DNA from: Hofstenia miamia
Lineage: Eukaryota > Xenacoelomorpha > Acoela
Assembly: GCA_004352715.1 (NCBI GenBank)
Contig: SCFE01000004.1
Coordinates: 1,821,035-1,884,446 of the forward strand
DNA length: 63,412 bases
Direction: 5' to 3'
Position numbers and translations under genes: made by a program. The notes under the pieces were generated by a model. The model did no database searches. It worked only from the letters and a program-made list of their open reading frames with translations, and was not told where the DNA came from. This document shows, piece after piece, positions 48,618 to 57,862 of this stretch; position 1 is the stretch's first letter, and each line of letters begins with the position of its first letter.

Positions 48618-51600
48618 CCTCAATGTGACAAAAGTCTGTCACCGCAAGCGCTGTGCCTTCTACTGTTTTGAAATCAACATATGTGAAGAATTTTAAGTCT
48701 TGAAGTGAACTTTCTTTTTCTGTTTTTCGCAGAACATTGACGTCGAAGGAGCCTACATTTTCCAATACTACGTAATGGTGACTTTCAAACATTATAAGGG
48801 CTGGAGGGACTTCTTTCTAAACAATAGCTTCGTTTATATATATATATATATATATATATATTCAGAAAAAGGTATTTTATCCATCTTAGATCAAATATAG
48901 AATAAAATGCTTAGTTCCTACTGTATTAGCTTGACACAATATAAAGAGCAATTTTTTTGTTTCAGAAAAAATTAATACACAATATATGCTTAGCAGGCAA
49001 AAAATGCAACTGTTAAGTATATATATTATAATGACATTCCTAAGATGTAAACTCTAAGAAATGTGAACAGTTCAAGTACTTATTCAAGTGAGTTCAACTT
49101 CATGTGCATGTACATATACACAATAACTTTTTCAAAGCTCTAAGAGATAAACTTATATAATGTACGCGTACACACTGCTTATTTAAAATAATGTACTCCT
49201 AAATTGTCAGATAATTAATAGTTAAGCCCTTCAATGTTAACTTACGAGTAAGATTTCATCTAGCACATGATCATATTCAGCCTAGCTCAGTTTTTCAATA
49301 TAAGGAGCACTCATTTCGGTTGACATGTCTGTTCCGGGTCATTCTTTTGTCAAAGTTATCACTTTTAAGCAAAATATACAAGATTTAATCACTATTTCTT
49401 AAATACAAAATAAATAGGTTTTCAAATCGTACATCCATCGTTTCAGCATGGAAAAACCGTTTCTTACAAATGCAATGTTCTTTGATCGAATAACTTGGTA
49501 AATATAAAGGTTTTATTGGGTTAAGGTATAAATTTCTATATAATCCAGATCTAACAACTTTTCAAGGGTCATCTTTTCTGATGCGCCAGTTAGAGTTATG
49601 ATGAAATCGGATTTTGCAAAGTTTTTCAACGAACTACATTGGTGAACTACACTGATGAACGGTTTTAGAGGTTAATAAATTTGCTGAGAGACCTAAGAAA
49701 ACCCTAGCAATATCATACAAACAATTCCTACTCATGGGAAGTTTGTACTTTAATTTAAAATTGAATGCCATATAATAATATTTTTCATAGCTGCCCGAGT
49801 AATTCTTGGTATTTGACAAAGGGTGTTAAGAATTTTATTTGGTAAAATATTTCTAAATTACAAAATAATTCATATTGCACTTAACGCACTTTGTACATTG
49901 CCTAAATTTCACTTTGAGAGATGGCCTATTATATGTTAAATTCATATCAAAATTTGAATTTGGATTTGTGATTTCCAATGTGGATGATTTAGTTTCAAAG
50001 TCAAGCCAAGGCATTCCCACTTACAACAAAAAACTTTTCAGCAGATATATTTTGTCAAAAATTAAAAAATCCAAATTCATAGAATGCATTGATTGTATTA
50101 CAATTTCAATGCTCCCCATTACTTTTTTTCAATGAGATGTCCAGCAAGGAAATTTTCAATAGAAACACGACCTGAATTATATTTAGTACAAATGCAATGC
50201 ATTCGCTTGACACTAATTCCATTCATTTAATTTAAGTTCTGAAGTTATTATTATTAAGCAAATGTGCTTTTTTTAAATTAAGATAACAACTGTTAGGTAA
50301 TTGGCTTCAAAAGAACAATGCTGAAAGCTGTCGATGAAGTTATCTACTTTTTGAAAATGAAAAGTGCAAAATACCTGTAATTGGTACACTTAATCAATAC
50401 AGTAAGAGCTTAGTGAAAATACACTTATTGCTCTTATGATAATGCACAAGGCAAAGCAAATTAGTAAATGCATACATGAATAAATAGACATATATTTAAG
50501 ATTTCAAAAATGAAATTGAGATTTCATAGTCTAAGCACTCTGCATTAAAAATTATTGTAATCATGTTCATAATGGTTAGATGCCACAAATGATCGCCTAG
50601 TTGCATAATCAGTTCTTTCAAAGGTAGTATTGCAAAAACATTATTTTTTCCAAATTCATATCTTTATAGTAAAGTTTTTCACCCTTGAATACAAAATAGA
50701 TTCTAATGAAAGAAATGAGAGATATTAATATTGACTAAAAAAAATATTGAAAAAAATTTAATAGTTTTATTAATTCGTAAGACAGAACAATTTTTTGATA
50801 GTTAGATTAAAATGGAGCATCTAATAATACGACCAATATTTATTTCATCAAATCACCTTTAAGTTTTTGATACTGTCTAGTTTACAAAGCAAGGAATGCG
50901 TTAATTAAAAGTTTCGAAACAATCACATAACTAAGATTATCTTAGGTCTCATCAGCTACGCCATTGACAGTTTACTGAATGAAAAAGTCTTTGATATAAA
51001 AAGAAGATATATAAAAATAACAAAAATGAATATTTTATAGATTCATATCGATAGATAAAATACAATTGTTCAAAATGCAGGTGCGTGCTGTCTTTAAAAC
51101 TCTTTGCAAACAGAATTTAGTATCAATGCTTACATGGCTTGAACGATGGAAAATACAATCAAATTTCGACAATTTGAAGTACATATCAATACTGTAAAGG
51201 GCGATATATTTACTTTGGAATGTATGCTTATGTCCTGAGGGTGAATAAAATTTGAACATAATTTTGCAACTTTTGAGCTATCATTAATTTAATTATTTTT
51301 GAACATAGGAAAGGCTTTTGGTCCCGATTAAACGTTCATATATATATATCCATGTTGCTGGTTGCTATAGTCGCTAATCTAAGCAGTTACTCAAAAATTT
51401 CAGCGCTTTGTAATGTGTGTGCACAATAATTCCAAATAACTTATATGAGAAATGTTTGAAAACTATACTAAAATATTTTGCCGCTTGTGACAGACATTTT
51501 TCTAAATTTATAGAGATAAAACTCTATTCTTGTTTCCTTTTGACAGCAAAGCTGGAACTGGGCCCGGGCCGGGCCTGCAAAATTTAACACACGGCCCGAA

Positions 51601-53517
51601 ATTTATCATGTCTGAAATTAAGGGTATGTTCATTAACTGAATAAGATGATAGGTTGACTTCAATGCATCAATTCATGTGACGGCTTATTAGAATAATAAC
51701 TTGAATATAAATAGTGCATGTACTTACAAGAGTAAATATGTACATGAAAAGGGATCTCAAATGAAATATAATAATAAAACACGTTGAATACATACACATG
51801 TAGAACATTCAAGAAAAATGTATAAAACGATAAATTTTGTCACCCCGGCACAGGCCTGATTTTTTTCGTGTTGATATGGGCGGAGCCCTGTAGAAACAAC
51901 CGGCCCGGTTCCAAATCTGATTGAAAGGTCTAAAACGCAGAGTTGAACGCTTACCCGGTAGCTCAGTGCCTAGATTCTGGCACTAGGCTTGTCGAACAAA
52001 TCGTGGTCGTTGGCAATTTTGATTTTCTTGAAGAAAATTCATTTTTTCATTTTCAGGGAAAACACCAAACTTGTTGTTGAATTACTTAACTACTAAAAAA
52101 TTCATTCAAATCATAAGCTATACTTCTAAGGTTGTATATTGAATTCACAATGGAATAATTCATGAGTAGTAGTCCNATATATATATATATATATATTGCT
52201 TTTATTATATTTTGGATGGTTCAATAACTGAAAACAAATCTCTAATTAAAGTTTTTGGAACTGCATATATTCAAACGCATGTTTGGAATCAAATTCGTTT
52301 TTAAAAAATCCAGATATTTTAGTCTCGTTAATTGCAATTAATTTAATATGATTGAAAGTTTATATAGAACTAATTTTTTCGAATTTTTCGCGTTTCAATT
52401 TTCAAATTTTGAACTTGGATTGCAATAGATATGATTTCTTCATCAGATTATAATTCTGAGAAACTTAACAGGAATGTTTCAGTGTTTTCATAAGTGGATG
52501 GCAATTGAATTATATGCGAAATATGTACGCAAAAACTGGAATTTGAATATATAAAGAAAAACTGCTGAAAATTTCAAGAATTTGCTTTTTTGTAGCATAT
52601 AGGCCTATAATAAAAATATTGAAATAGAGTGAACATTTTGCCAACTTTTGATAATAAATATCACAAATTTTAACTCACTTCTACATGTTTTAGCCCAAGA
52701 GTGGAGGCGACCTGGCTAATCGAGAAAAAATTATATTCATATGGTAGTGGTTCGGACAGCTATTGTTGTTTAATATTGCAAAGCAGTATATGTGAAATAA
52801 TATCCACTTACATTATCAGTTTGTTTTGCAGCTTGTATTCAACAAACCATTTCAAGCTCTAATTTAATATTGTTTTTTTGATTTTCTATATATTTCTATT
52901 TTTCTAGTTTCTTGTTCCTGTTTTTTGATAACATACTGATAATTATACTAAAATGATGTAAACCGATTGCGGGATAAAGTAAAACAAATGTATGTTGCGG
53001 GCAGGCTTATGACTCGGCAAATTAATAGCGCTTCTATTCCACCCTTGCTTTAACAAGGGGAACCATCCTCACGATATATATTCTCTGTTTTTTGACGCTC
53101 TTTATGTAAGAATACACTGAAATTTTACCGATTGATTACAAGAATACGAATAAGATATTTTCAAAATATAATGTACATTTGCACTATTATATAGTCATAG
53201 CTTTTAAGACTGTTAGCTTATACTCTGAAATATATTGTAATTCATAATTACTGGCAATACCTGTAGGTGAAGGCGATCTGCTTGAGTGACCTGCATGTGC
53301 TGTTTATGTGCGCTGCGTCTCACTCCACCGCTGCCTGTAAAACGACGGATGAGATCAGATCGACGAAGTGTGCGACTAGTTTCTTTTAACCACATCAATG
53401 TAGCTTCTTCATCGAGCTTTTGAGGTGAGACGCCCTCCTGCTCGAGTTTTTCTCTGATTTCTATGTAACGCCGTCTTAACTGCTGTTGTTTATCCACGTA
53501 TTCTCGATATTGCCGTT
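30102..53517 (-). CDS. NCX: Na+/Ca2+ exchanger, C-terminal half, eight exons
   Basis: This is a plasma-membrane antiporter of the SLC8/NCX family, which swaps Na+ for Ca2+ and is regulated by Ca2+ binding to two cytoplasmic Calx-beta domains. Exons in order of transcription are 53517-53261, 48816-48619, 48529-48372, 46661-46303, 43578-43346, 39812-39662, 33005-32752 and 30326-30102. All seven junctions are GT-AG and phase-consistent, giving about 610 residues. They encode a basic/acidic loop, CBD1 ([18 protein letters not shown]), CBD2 (GGGIDY), the loop end, two membrane segments, the alpha-2 repeat ([30 protein letters not shown]) and the final two membrane segments ending CFIEGF. The N-terminal half (signal, TM1-5, alpha-1) was not found up to 63412 and is presumably further upstream. 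A CBD2-end segment appears to be missing between exons 4 and 5. Family assignment is very sure. Confidence 0.95.
30327..32751 (-). other. NCX intron 7 with hAT-like GC-rich repeat pieces
   Basis: A (TA)n tract lies at about 30978-30994. At 31640-32160 there are ACCCGACCCGTCT-type words, a GGGGGGAGCCCAGG block and a terminus-like GCACATCACTA, in the style of degenerate hAT-type elements. The boundaries are not resolved. No coding sequence was seen. Confidence 0.4.
32752..33005 (-). CDS. NCX: NCX exon 7 of window: alpha-2 repeat
   Basis: It holds [39 protein letters not shown] and [20 protein letters not shown]. The Asp in SVPD is the alpha-2 ion-binding residue. The donor is GCA|GTAAGT, phase 0. 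Confidence 0.97.
33176..33384. other. assembly gap in (TA)n
   Basis: 209 N with (TA)n on both sides, in NCX intron 6. Open frames crossing it are artefacts. Confidence 0.99.
33513..34905. mobile_element. nested hAT-like element with 8-base target-site duplication
   Basis: The ends are TAGGGCAGCCAGAAATATGAC and, inverted, TAGGGCAACAAAAACTCAT. They are flanked by ATTATTAC (33505-33512) and ATTATTAA (34906-34913), an 8-base duplication with one mismatch, the hAT size. The empty site is visible in the sister copy at about 41200. It holds a further repeat (33690-33850) and one N (34357). No transposase frame was recognised. Confidence 0.8.
33690..33850 (-). repeat. dispersed CCTCCGCCAAGGAGG-type repeat
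   Basis: The minus strand reads CCTCCGCCAAGGAGGTTATG, then GTTTGTTTGTTTG and TTAGCAACTTTACG. From memory this resembles a repeat type seen in fish and invertebrate genomes. It is nested inside the 33513-34905 element. Confidence 0.6.
35204..35525. repeat. (TA)n with a 258-N gap
   Basis: (TA)n occupies about 35203-35222 and 35487-35518, on either side of N at 35223-35480. Open frames here are Ile/Tyr artefacts. Confidence 0.95.
35526..35860 (+). mobile_element. Penelope-like element fragment, GIY-YIG endonuclease end
   Basis: The frame reads YIGKTSR, a stop, then [39 protein letters not shown] and [18 protein letters not shown]. This matches the YIG-side strand, the R-x-x-EH helix and the conserved ExLYI..N end of GIY-YIG nucleases at the C-terminus of Penelope-like retroelements. 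The fragment is bounded by (TA)n at both sides, and the GIY half would lie in the gap. The 3' flank has a GACGATGATTTTTAAAATCG palindromic tail. Confidence 0.6.
35862..35908. repeat. (TA)n microsatellite
   Basis: About 47 bases of pure TA in NCX intron 6. Confidence 0.97.
35909..38085. other. NCX intron 6, unrecognised AT-rich DNA
   Basis: No coding frames, splice-flanked exons or transposon ends were recognised. Confidence 0.4.
38086..39599. repeat. pair of inverted repeat copies in NCX intron 6
   Basis: 38086-38280 begins AGTGGTGTACGCAATGGGGG. The minus strand of about 39400-39599 begins AGTGGCGTATGCAAGGGGAG. Both continue with ATGGTGGAATG/ACGGTGGAATG, a TTGATTGGTTAATC-like block and TTTCGGCAAAATATT. 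The arms are diverged, so they are two old insertions of one dispersed repeat in opposite orientation. About 1.1 kb lies between them, including (CCGCCA)-rich sequence at 39225-39275. The right arm ends 62 bases from the donor of NCX exon 6. Confidence 0.7.
39662..39812 (-). CDS. NCX: NCX exon 6 of window: first membrane segments after the loop
   Basis: It encodes [36 protein letters not shown] and [15 protein letters not shown]. This is two hydrophobic segments with the conserved FWKVLFA-PPT motif. The acceptor is TTTTAG and the donor ATTG|GTAAGA, phase 1. Confidence 0.95.
39813..43345 (-). other. NCX intron 5
   Basis: Apart from the MITE at 41116-41513, I see only short unrecognised frames (such as 40170-40370 and 42446-42658) and AT-rich DNA. 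Confidence 0.5.
41116..41513. mobile_element. hAT-like MITE, intact copy
   Basis: The termini are TAGGGATGAAATCCGG and, inverted, TAGGGATTTGCCGGAATTTGG. The flanks GAATGAAC (41108-41115) and GAATGAAA (41514-41521) form an 8-base target-site duplication with one mismatch. The inside is rich in ATCCGG/CCGGAT words. It is 398 bases and non-coding, in NCX intron 5, and is the sister of the interrupted copy at 33393-35203. Confidence 0.85.
43346..43578 (-). CDS. NCX: NCX exon 5 of window: loop after CBD2
   Basis: 77 codons after two phase bases: [52 protein letters not shown] and an acidic end GDVDDDGNE. This equals the vertebrate segment around GRPILGEHTKLEVIIEES and WREQFIEAITV. The donor is GAA|GTAAGT, phase 0. 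Confidence 0.93.
43579..46302 (-). other. NCX intron 4, alternative-splicing region, with a gap
   Basis: It contains N at 45264-45407 followed by (TA)n to 45438, and the candidate cassette at 45571-45624. Two frames (minus 44159-44437 and 44498-44704) are open but not NCX-like. The C-terminal strand of CBD2 should be encoded here if the protein follows other NCX proteins. Confidence 0.5.
45571..45624 (-). CDS. candidate 54-base NCX cassette exon
   Basis: It lies in the intron between exons 4 and 5, with a consensus donor (TCATCAG|GTAAGG) and an acceptor TTTCTCAAG|CACAAA. Its length is a multiple of three. Read in the required phase (1 in, 1 out) it is open and would add 18 residues, [18 protein letters not shown]. 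Vertebrate NCX genes place their alternatively spliced exons at this point of the protein. The peptide itself does not resemble a known NCX cassette, so this is an inference from splice signals and phase. Confidence 0.25.
46303..46661 (-). CDS. NCX: NCX exon 4 of window: CBD1 end and most of CBD2
   Basis: It begins [21 protein letters not shown], giving the closing strand of CBD1 and the DDD linker Ca2+ ligands. CBD2 follows: [47 protein letters not shown]. The acidic cluster of vertebrate CBD2 (DDEEYEKN) is only partly matched by [10 protein letters not shown], so Ca2+ binding by CBD2 may be weaker or absent. The donor is GAAG|GTATGC, phase 1. Confidence 0.93.
46662..48371 (-). other. NCX intron 3
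   Basis: It holds the MITE at 46694-47056 and a (TA)n tract at 48138-48166. No exon was seen; the frames at 47265-47569 are not recognised. Confidence 0.5.
46694..47056. mobile_element. MITE close to an NCX splice site
   Basis: The terminal inverted repeats of about 48 bases begin CAGTACTGGCAAAAAGTTTT and, inverted, CAGTACTGGCCAAAAGTTTT. They continue with GAACACCTAACTGAACAAAT on both sides. TGTA flanks each end. An inner hairpin pairs AATATTGGTCGTC...AAATCCCATTACA (from 46791) with TGTAATGGGATTT...GACGACCAATATT (to about 46895). Its layout and several words match the element at 14963-15498. Confidence 0.88.
48372..48529 (-). CDS. NCX: NCX exon 3 of window: second part of CBD1
   Basis: 52 codons plus two bases, from [14 protein letters not shown] through [18 protein letters not shown] to PDF. 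The acidic DDDIFEEDE cluster is the conserved CBD1 Ca2+ site. The donor is TTTAT|GTAAGT. The intron before it is only 89 bases. Confidence 0.93.
48575..48617. repeat. (TA)n filling half of an 89-base intron
   Basis: The TA tract, with one TG, begins three to four bases inside the donor of NCX exon 2 and makes up about half of the 48530-48618 intron. Confidence 0.95.
48619..48816 (-). CDS. NCX: NCX exon 2 of window: first part of CBD1
   Basis: 66 codons in phase 0-0, from [20 protein letters not shown] to VTDFCHIE. The Glu in MFE and the Asp in VTDF match Ca2+ ligands of vertebrate CBD1. The donor is GAG|GTAATATATA, so a (TA)n tract begins within the splice site. Another (TA)n tract lies 17 bases upstream of the acceptor AG. 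Confidence 0.93.
48835..48861. repeat. (TA)n upstream of the NCX exon 2 acceptor
   Basis: It stands 17 bases upstream of the acceptor AG, where a branch site and pyrimidine tract are expected. Confidence 0.95.
48862..51546 (-). other. NCX intron 1, left part; no exon seen
   Basis: AT-rich DNA with unrecognised frames (49634-49819, 49875-50135 and 51035-51259). Confidence 0.4.
51547..51919. mobile_element. hAT-like GC-ended MITE
   Basis: The left end CAAAGCTGGAACTGGGCCCG and the inverted right end CAGATTTGGAACCGGGCCGG are imperfect terminal repeats rich in GGCCCGG. The flanks TTTGACAG and ATTGAAAG agree at six of eight positions, a possible 8-base target-site duplication. The interior is AT-rich and non-coding. 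It lies in NCX intron 1. Confidence 0.65.
51920..53066 (-). other. NCX intron 1, right part
   Basis: Apart from the tRNA-like piece and (TA)n after a single N (52176), nothing was recognised. Confidence 0.4.
51950..52020 (+). repeat. tRNA-like pseudo-sequence, possible SINE head
   Basis: ACCCGGTAGCTCAGTGCC resembles a tRNA 5' end with an A box (one mismatch at the last base). It is followed by GATTCTGGCACTAGG and a weak B-box-like GGTCGTTGGCA. No acceptor stem closes, so this is not a functional tRNA. Confidence 0.35.
53261..53517 (-). CDS. NCX: NCX exon 1 of window: cytoplasmic loop before CBD1
   Basis: It encodes about 85 residues of highly charged helix ([46 protein letters not shown]), matching the pre-CBD1 loop of NCX proteins. 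The donor CAG|GTATTG ends it in phase 0 for exon 2. The acceptor is less certain: I chose GCAAG|AACGG, which gives phase 1, but its pyrimidine tract is poor. An identical copy lies 828 bases upstream. Confidence 0.8.
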
Positions 53518-54088
53518 CTTGCATTGAAGCAGTTAACGATAAATGGGAAATAGTGTCTTGATTGTCTAGATATGTTCAATGATAATATACGCAAATTAAT
53601 CAATTTATAGAATAAACATAATTTAATTCAATATTAATATTAATTCCATATTGATATTTATACATTCTTAAATAATATATATTTGTCCATGTAAGAATTC
53701 TGCAGTGAATTTATATATTCTTTCCCTCATTGTACAGTACTTATTACAAGGCTATTTTTACACTTTCAATGATAATTCACGGAATATAACAAAATTGAAT
53801 AATTAACACATTCAATTTTGACATTTTCTCATTTTGTGAGTATACACGAGAATACCCAAGGCACCAAATTATGCCAAAAGTCCGATTATAAATNCCTCAC
53901 GATATATATTCTCTGTTTTTTGACGCTCTTTATGTAAGAATACACTGAAATTTTACCGATTGATTACAAGAATACGAATAAGATATTTTCAAAATATAAT
54001 GTACATTTGCACTATTATATAGTCATAGCTTTTAAGACTGTTAGCTTATACTCTGAAATATATTGTAATTCATAATTACTGGCAATAC

Positions 54089-54345
54089 CTGTAGGTGAAG
54101 GCGATCTGCTTGAGTGACCTGCATGTGCTGTTTATGTGCGCTGCGTCTCACTCCACCGCTGCCTGTAAAACGACGGATGAGATCAGATCGACGAAGTGTG
54201 CGACTAGTTTCTTTTAACCACATCAATGTAGCTTCTTCATCGAGCTTTTGAGGTGAGACGCCCTCCTGCTCGAGTTTTTCTCTGATTTCTATGTAACGCC
54301 GTCTTAACTGCTGTTGTTTATCCACGTATTCTCGATATTGCCGTT
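54089..54345 (-). other. second copy of NCX exon 1, probable assembly duplicate
   Basis: It is identical to 53261-53517, with identical flanks. The two 827-base copies (53067-53893 and 53895-54721) touch at a single N (53894). I do not count it as a separate exon. Confidence 0.85.
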
Positions 54346-54721
54346 CTTGCATTGAAGCAGTTAACGATAAATGGGAAATAGTGTCTTGATTGTCTAGATA
54401 TGTTCAATGATAATATACGCAAATTAATCAATTTATAGAATAAACATAATTTAATTCAATATTAATATTAATTCCATATTGATATTTATACATTCTTAAA
54501 TAATATATATTTGTCCATGTAAGAATTCTGCAGTGAATTTATATATTCTTTCCCTCATTGTACAGTACTTATTACAAGGCTATTTTTACACTTTCAATGA
54601 TAATTCACGGAATATAACAAAATTGAATAATTAACACATTCAATTTTGACATTTTCTCATTTTGTGAGTATACACGAGAATACCCAAGGCACCAAATTAT
54701 GCCAAAAGTCCGATTATAAAT

Positions 54722-56996
54722 TTGAATTGATAATCAAAATAATTCCAAGAAGACGTCAATTTAGTCATACTACATTCCTGATTTGCGGAAGTTATGTCTG
54801 CTAATGCAAAATTTTTGATTTCATGTCTGCCGGAAAGAACGAATCAGAGTAAAATTTGCTGAACAAAATCCATATATTTCTTAGTTAGAACATCAAACCA
54901 TTTTAAATATGCAGCAATTAACATGCTCATCTAAAAATTGAGATTGGTTTTATAGTTGGGAGGAAGTTTAATAATCCCTATGAGCGGGTAAAGATATGTT
55001 ATAGCTTTTTAAAACAATATTCCGGTTTAAATTGAAAACGTCTCAAATTTCAAAATTTGCATTAAGTACAACTTCAAACAATACAGAATAATGAACGAGA
55101 AATTGTGTAATTTACGGGAACAATATCCTTTGATTAGTCAGAAGAACCCAAAGGTATATATCACAATTTTTCATTCCATCTAAACAACGAGTCACAAGAG
55201 GGAAATCTGTCGCGGAAATAAAAGAGCAAAATGTGCTATTGTTAAATTGCCATTGATTATACCTTTCCTGTCTGCAAACATTATTATATTAATTGATGCT
55301 ATTTAAACATCTATATAAATAGTAGACCAAATCATTCGACTGGAAAATAGACGGAAGAATTCCTTTCATTGATTGTGTGCATTAAGAAACAAATAAATAT
55401 TGCAGTTAACTTGCGGTTTGATGAAATATTTCTTCAAGAACTTCATAGAAATATTAGCTTTCAAAGAATTAAGGATTAACTTCAAGCAAACTGAAATTCT
55501 TTTTAGAAAAATGATTGTTTATCTCGGTTTCTATAGTACGAGCACTGGCCGGGCCTAAAGGCTCTGAACTTAGTTTGATTATTTTTGTTGATCCAGGATC
55601 TTAATTCCTAAAACGACTTGTTTTAAGTACATTAGGTCAATTGATGAATAAGTATTTTCTATCCAAACTATTTTTTCCTAACAGTTCCTTGAATTCTTTT
55701 ACTTAATTTAATTCGAAATTTTGAAAATATTGAATTCATTTTGGTTATCAACACTGTTAAATTGCAAGTATGTTATTGCATGTAATAAATCCTCAGCTGC
55801 TATGTACATATTGCTAACTTAAGAAATCTTACACCTACCATAATACCATTTATCCCGAAACTAAATAATTTTAGGGCTCTGATGGATGAAGTTCTAAACA
55901 GTATAGTCTACCTAAAATTGTCTATTAGTATATTTGTATATATACATTCTTGTAAACTGTCTATTGGTTGAGGTTTTTTAATAACTGCTCAAAATGTAAT
56001 TTTACACAAGCCTTAAATCTGAGGAGCTCTCTATAAATAATTTAGTACCCATAGACAAAGAATTATGCCAAGCTTGATATGAAGGATGAATCATTCCACA
56101 TTTTTTATTCACTTAATCAAATTAAATAATATCCCAAAGCTAGGAGTGTCGGAGAAGGAATAATAATATATAAGAATTGATGAATGATTCCAACGTCCAT
56201 TACTCAAGATCTATAACAGCTATGGCTTTGAAAATGTGTACCAGGTTATATTATTATAGTTATTATAGACAACGTGGTAAGAAATATTCCAAGTAAATGT
56301 AAATCAAACATAGAGGCTATTATTATGAATTTAGCCCACCAAACTTTATATATTACCAATGTAATGTATTGGATTCTTGTAAAGAAAAGGCTATAGGGAT
56401 TTTTGGTGAATTAAGGAATGGAATTTTTAACAAAAATGTTTGTGATATTTGCTACAATAATAAAACAAGTGATTTAAATTTCAATTCTATTAGCCCTGTT
56501 TTAGAAGGAAGTGAAATGTTAAACGGATAATGTTTATATCAGACAATTTACAGAAATATTTCAATAATCAAGGAAAATATAAAAATATATGCACCTATGC
56601 ATTACTCAGAGAAGCGACTATAATCAATAATCATGTTGATCTAAACCGTTATCATTGAACATGCCTCTTAACTGAGCACTTAATATAGAAATATTCCATA
56701 AATGAGAATATTTCAATTATTTTGATCTTTGACCCACATTTCTGAGGGGATATTTCATAATATGTTGCTACTGAAAATGAATTTGGAAAATTAGTGTATT
56801 TAGGATCATCATCAACCAACAACATTAAGCGAAACGAGCATCTAAGGATTTCTAGAATCAAATGTTTAAAAGGAGTCATTTTGGAACATTGATAACTTAA
56901 AAGCTCCTAAGTCTCGATCACATATTTTTAAAGCAAAATTGCAAGATGCAACAAAATTTCGAGTTCTAATGTCAAACTATGACAAATATATTTTAA
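54722..56996. other. probable upstream NCX intron; nothing recognised
   Basis: No NCX alpha-1 or XIP-like exon was visible on the minus strand. The open frame at 56652-56879 (minus) has no family resemblance. Confidence 0.4.
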
Positions 56997-57216
56997 CACT
57001 AGAACAGCGATTATTCCCTGAGAATAAATTTAAATCTGATGTTTCAAATGCGAAAATTATAGAATAGAAATAAAATTTCTACAAACAACAATTTCAATGA
57101 GATTATCAAAACAATTGGAAGTATATGTACCTTCTAGTGTTTTTTTACCTGAATGAATAATGAAGCAAACAAAAAATGCTTATAAGTCATTTTGACCTAC
57201 TGTAGCGTTTCTAGTG
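56997..57216. mobile_element. piggyBac-like MITE with TTAA target site
   Basis: TTAA at 56993-56996 and again at 57217-57220 flanks ends CACTAGAACAGCG and, inverted, CACTAGAAACGCTACAG. TTAA duplication and short CACTAGAA-type ends fit the piggyBac superfamily. At 220 bases it cannot encode a transposase. Confidence 0.75.
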
Positions 57217-57517
57217 TTAAAAAGGCTTAATATCCTAAAGATACAATATATATTTTTTTGCTTCAATATAATTCAAAAATTTATTAAATTTATAGTTAAG
57301 TAGAGATATTTGAAAATTACATGTAGATATGGAAGAAGCATTGCTTAGATAATTGCAAGTTTGTGCATAACATGAATAAATTACATGAAGTTTTATCTAC
57401 AGTATGCTCAAAAGCAAAGCTTGGAAATATGTACAATAATACGTAATACATGTTTTTACCAGGGGCAAAATATATATCATTTACATCCTTTGGATTTTTC
57501 ATTTACTATTATATATG

Positions 57518-57519
<2 letters not shown>

Positions 57520-57562
<43 letters not shown>
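57520..57562. repeat. (TA)n microsatellite
   Basis: Pure TA of about 40 bases. Confidence 0.95.
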
Positions 57563-57564
<2 letters not shown>

Positions 57565-57826
57565 GAAAATTTTCATCAATATTTGGCCTCATCAAAAAGA
57601 ATATTCCAAATTTAGCATCAAGAGTTTGGAATATTTTCATAGATCATGTATTGTAAATATAACAGCAATGTGTCAATGATGAAAAATAGTTAATTAGCAG
57701 TTCAATCAGTTTATGAAAGATCAATATGCTGAAGCTCCAATTTGCAAGAGATATTTTTATTATTTCTGGTCCATTTGTTTTGGACAAGGTTCTAAAATTT
57801 TACTTACATATTATTATTACCCGATT

Positions 57827-57828
<2 letters not shown>

Positions 57829-57861
<33 letters not shown>

Positions 57862-57862
57862 N
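57829..57862. repeat. (TA)n ending at a single N
   Basis: The TA tract stops at N 57862, where the first copy of the next duplication begins. Confidence 0.95.

Larger units (their letters stand above)
53067..54721. repeat. 827-base direct duplication joined by one N
   Basis: 53067-53893 and 53895-54721 appear identical, meet at a single N (53894), and each contains the same NCX exon. This is most simply a scaffolding artefact. Confidence 0.9.

Noticed and set aside
51950-52020. Functional tRNA gene
   Set aside because: The acceptor and T stems do not close and the B box is poor.
53067-54721. True tandem exon duplication giving mutually exclusive NCX exons
   Set aside because: The copies, introns included, appear identical and meet at an N, so an assembly artefact is simpler.
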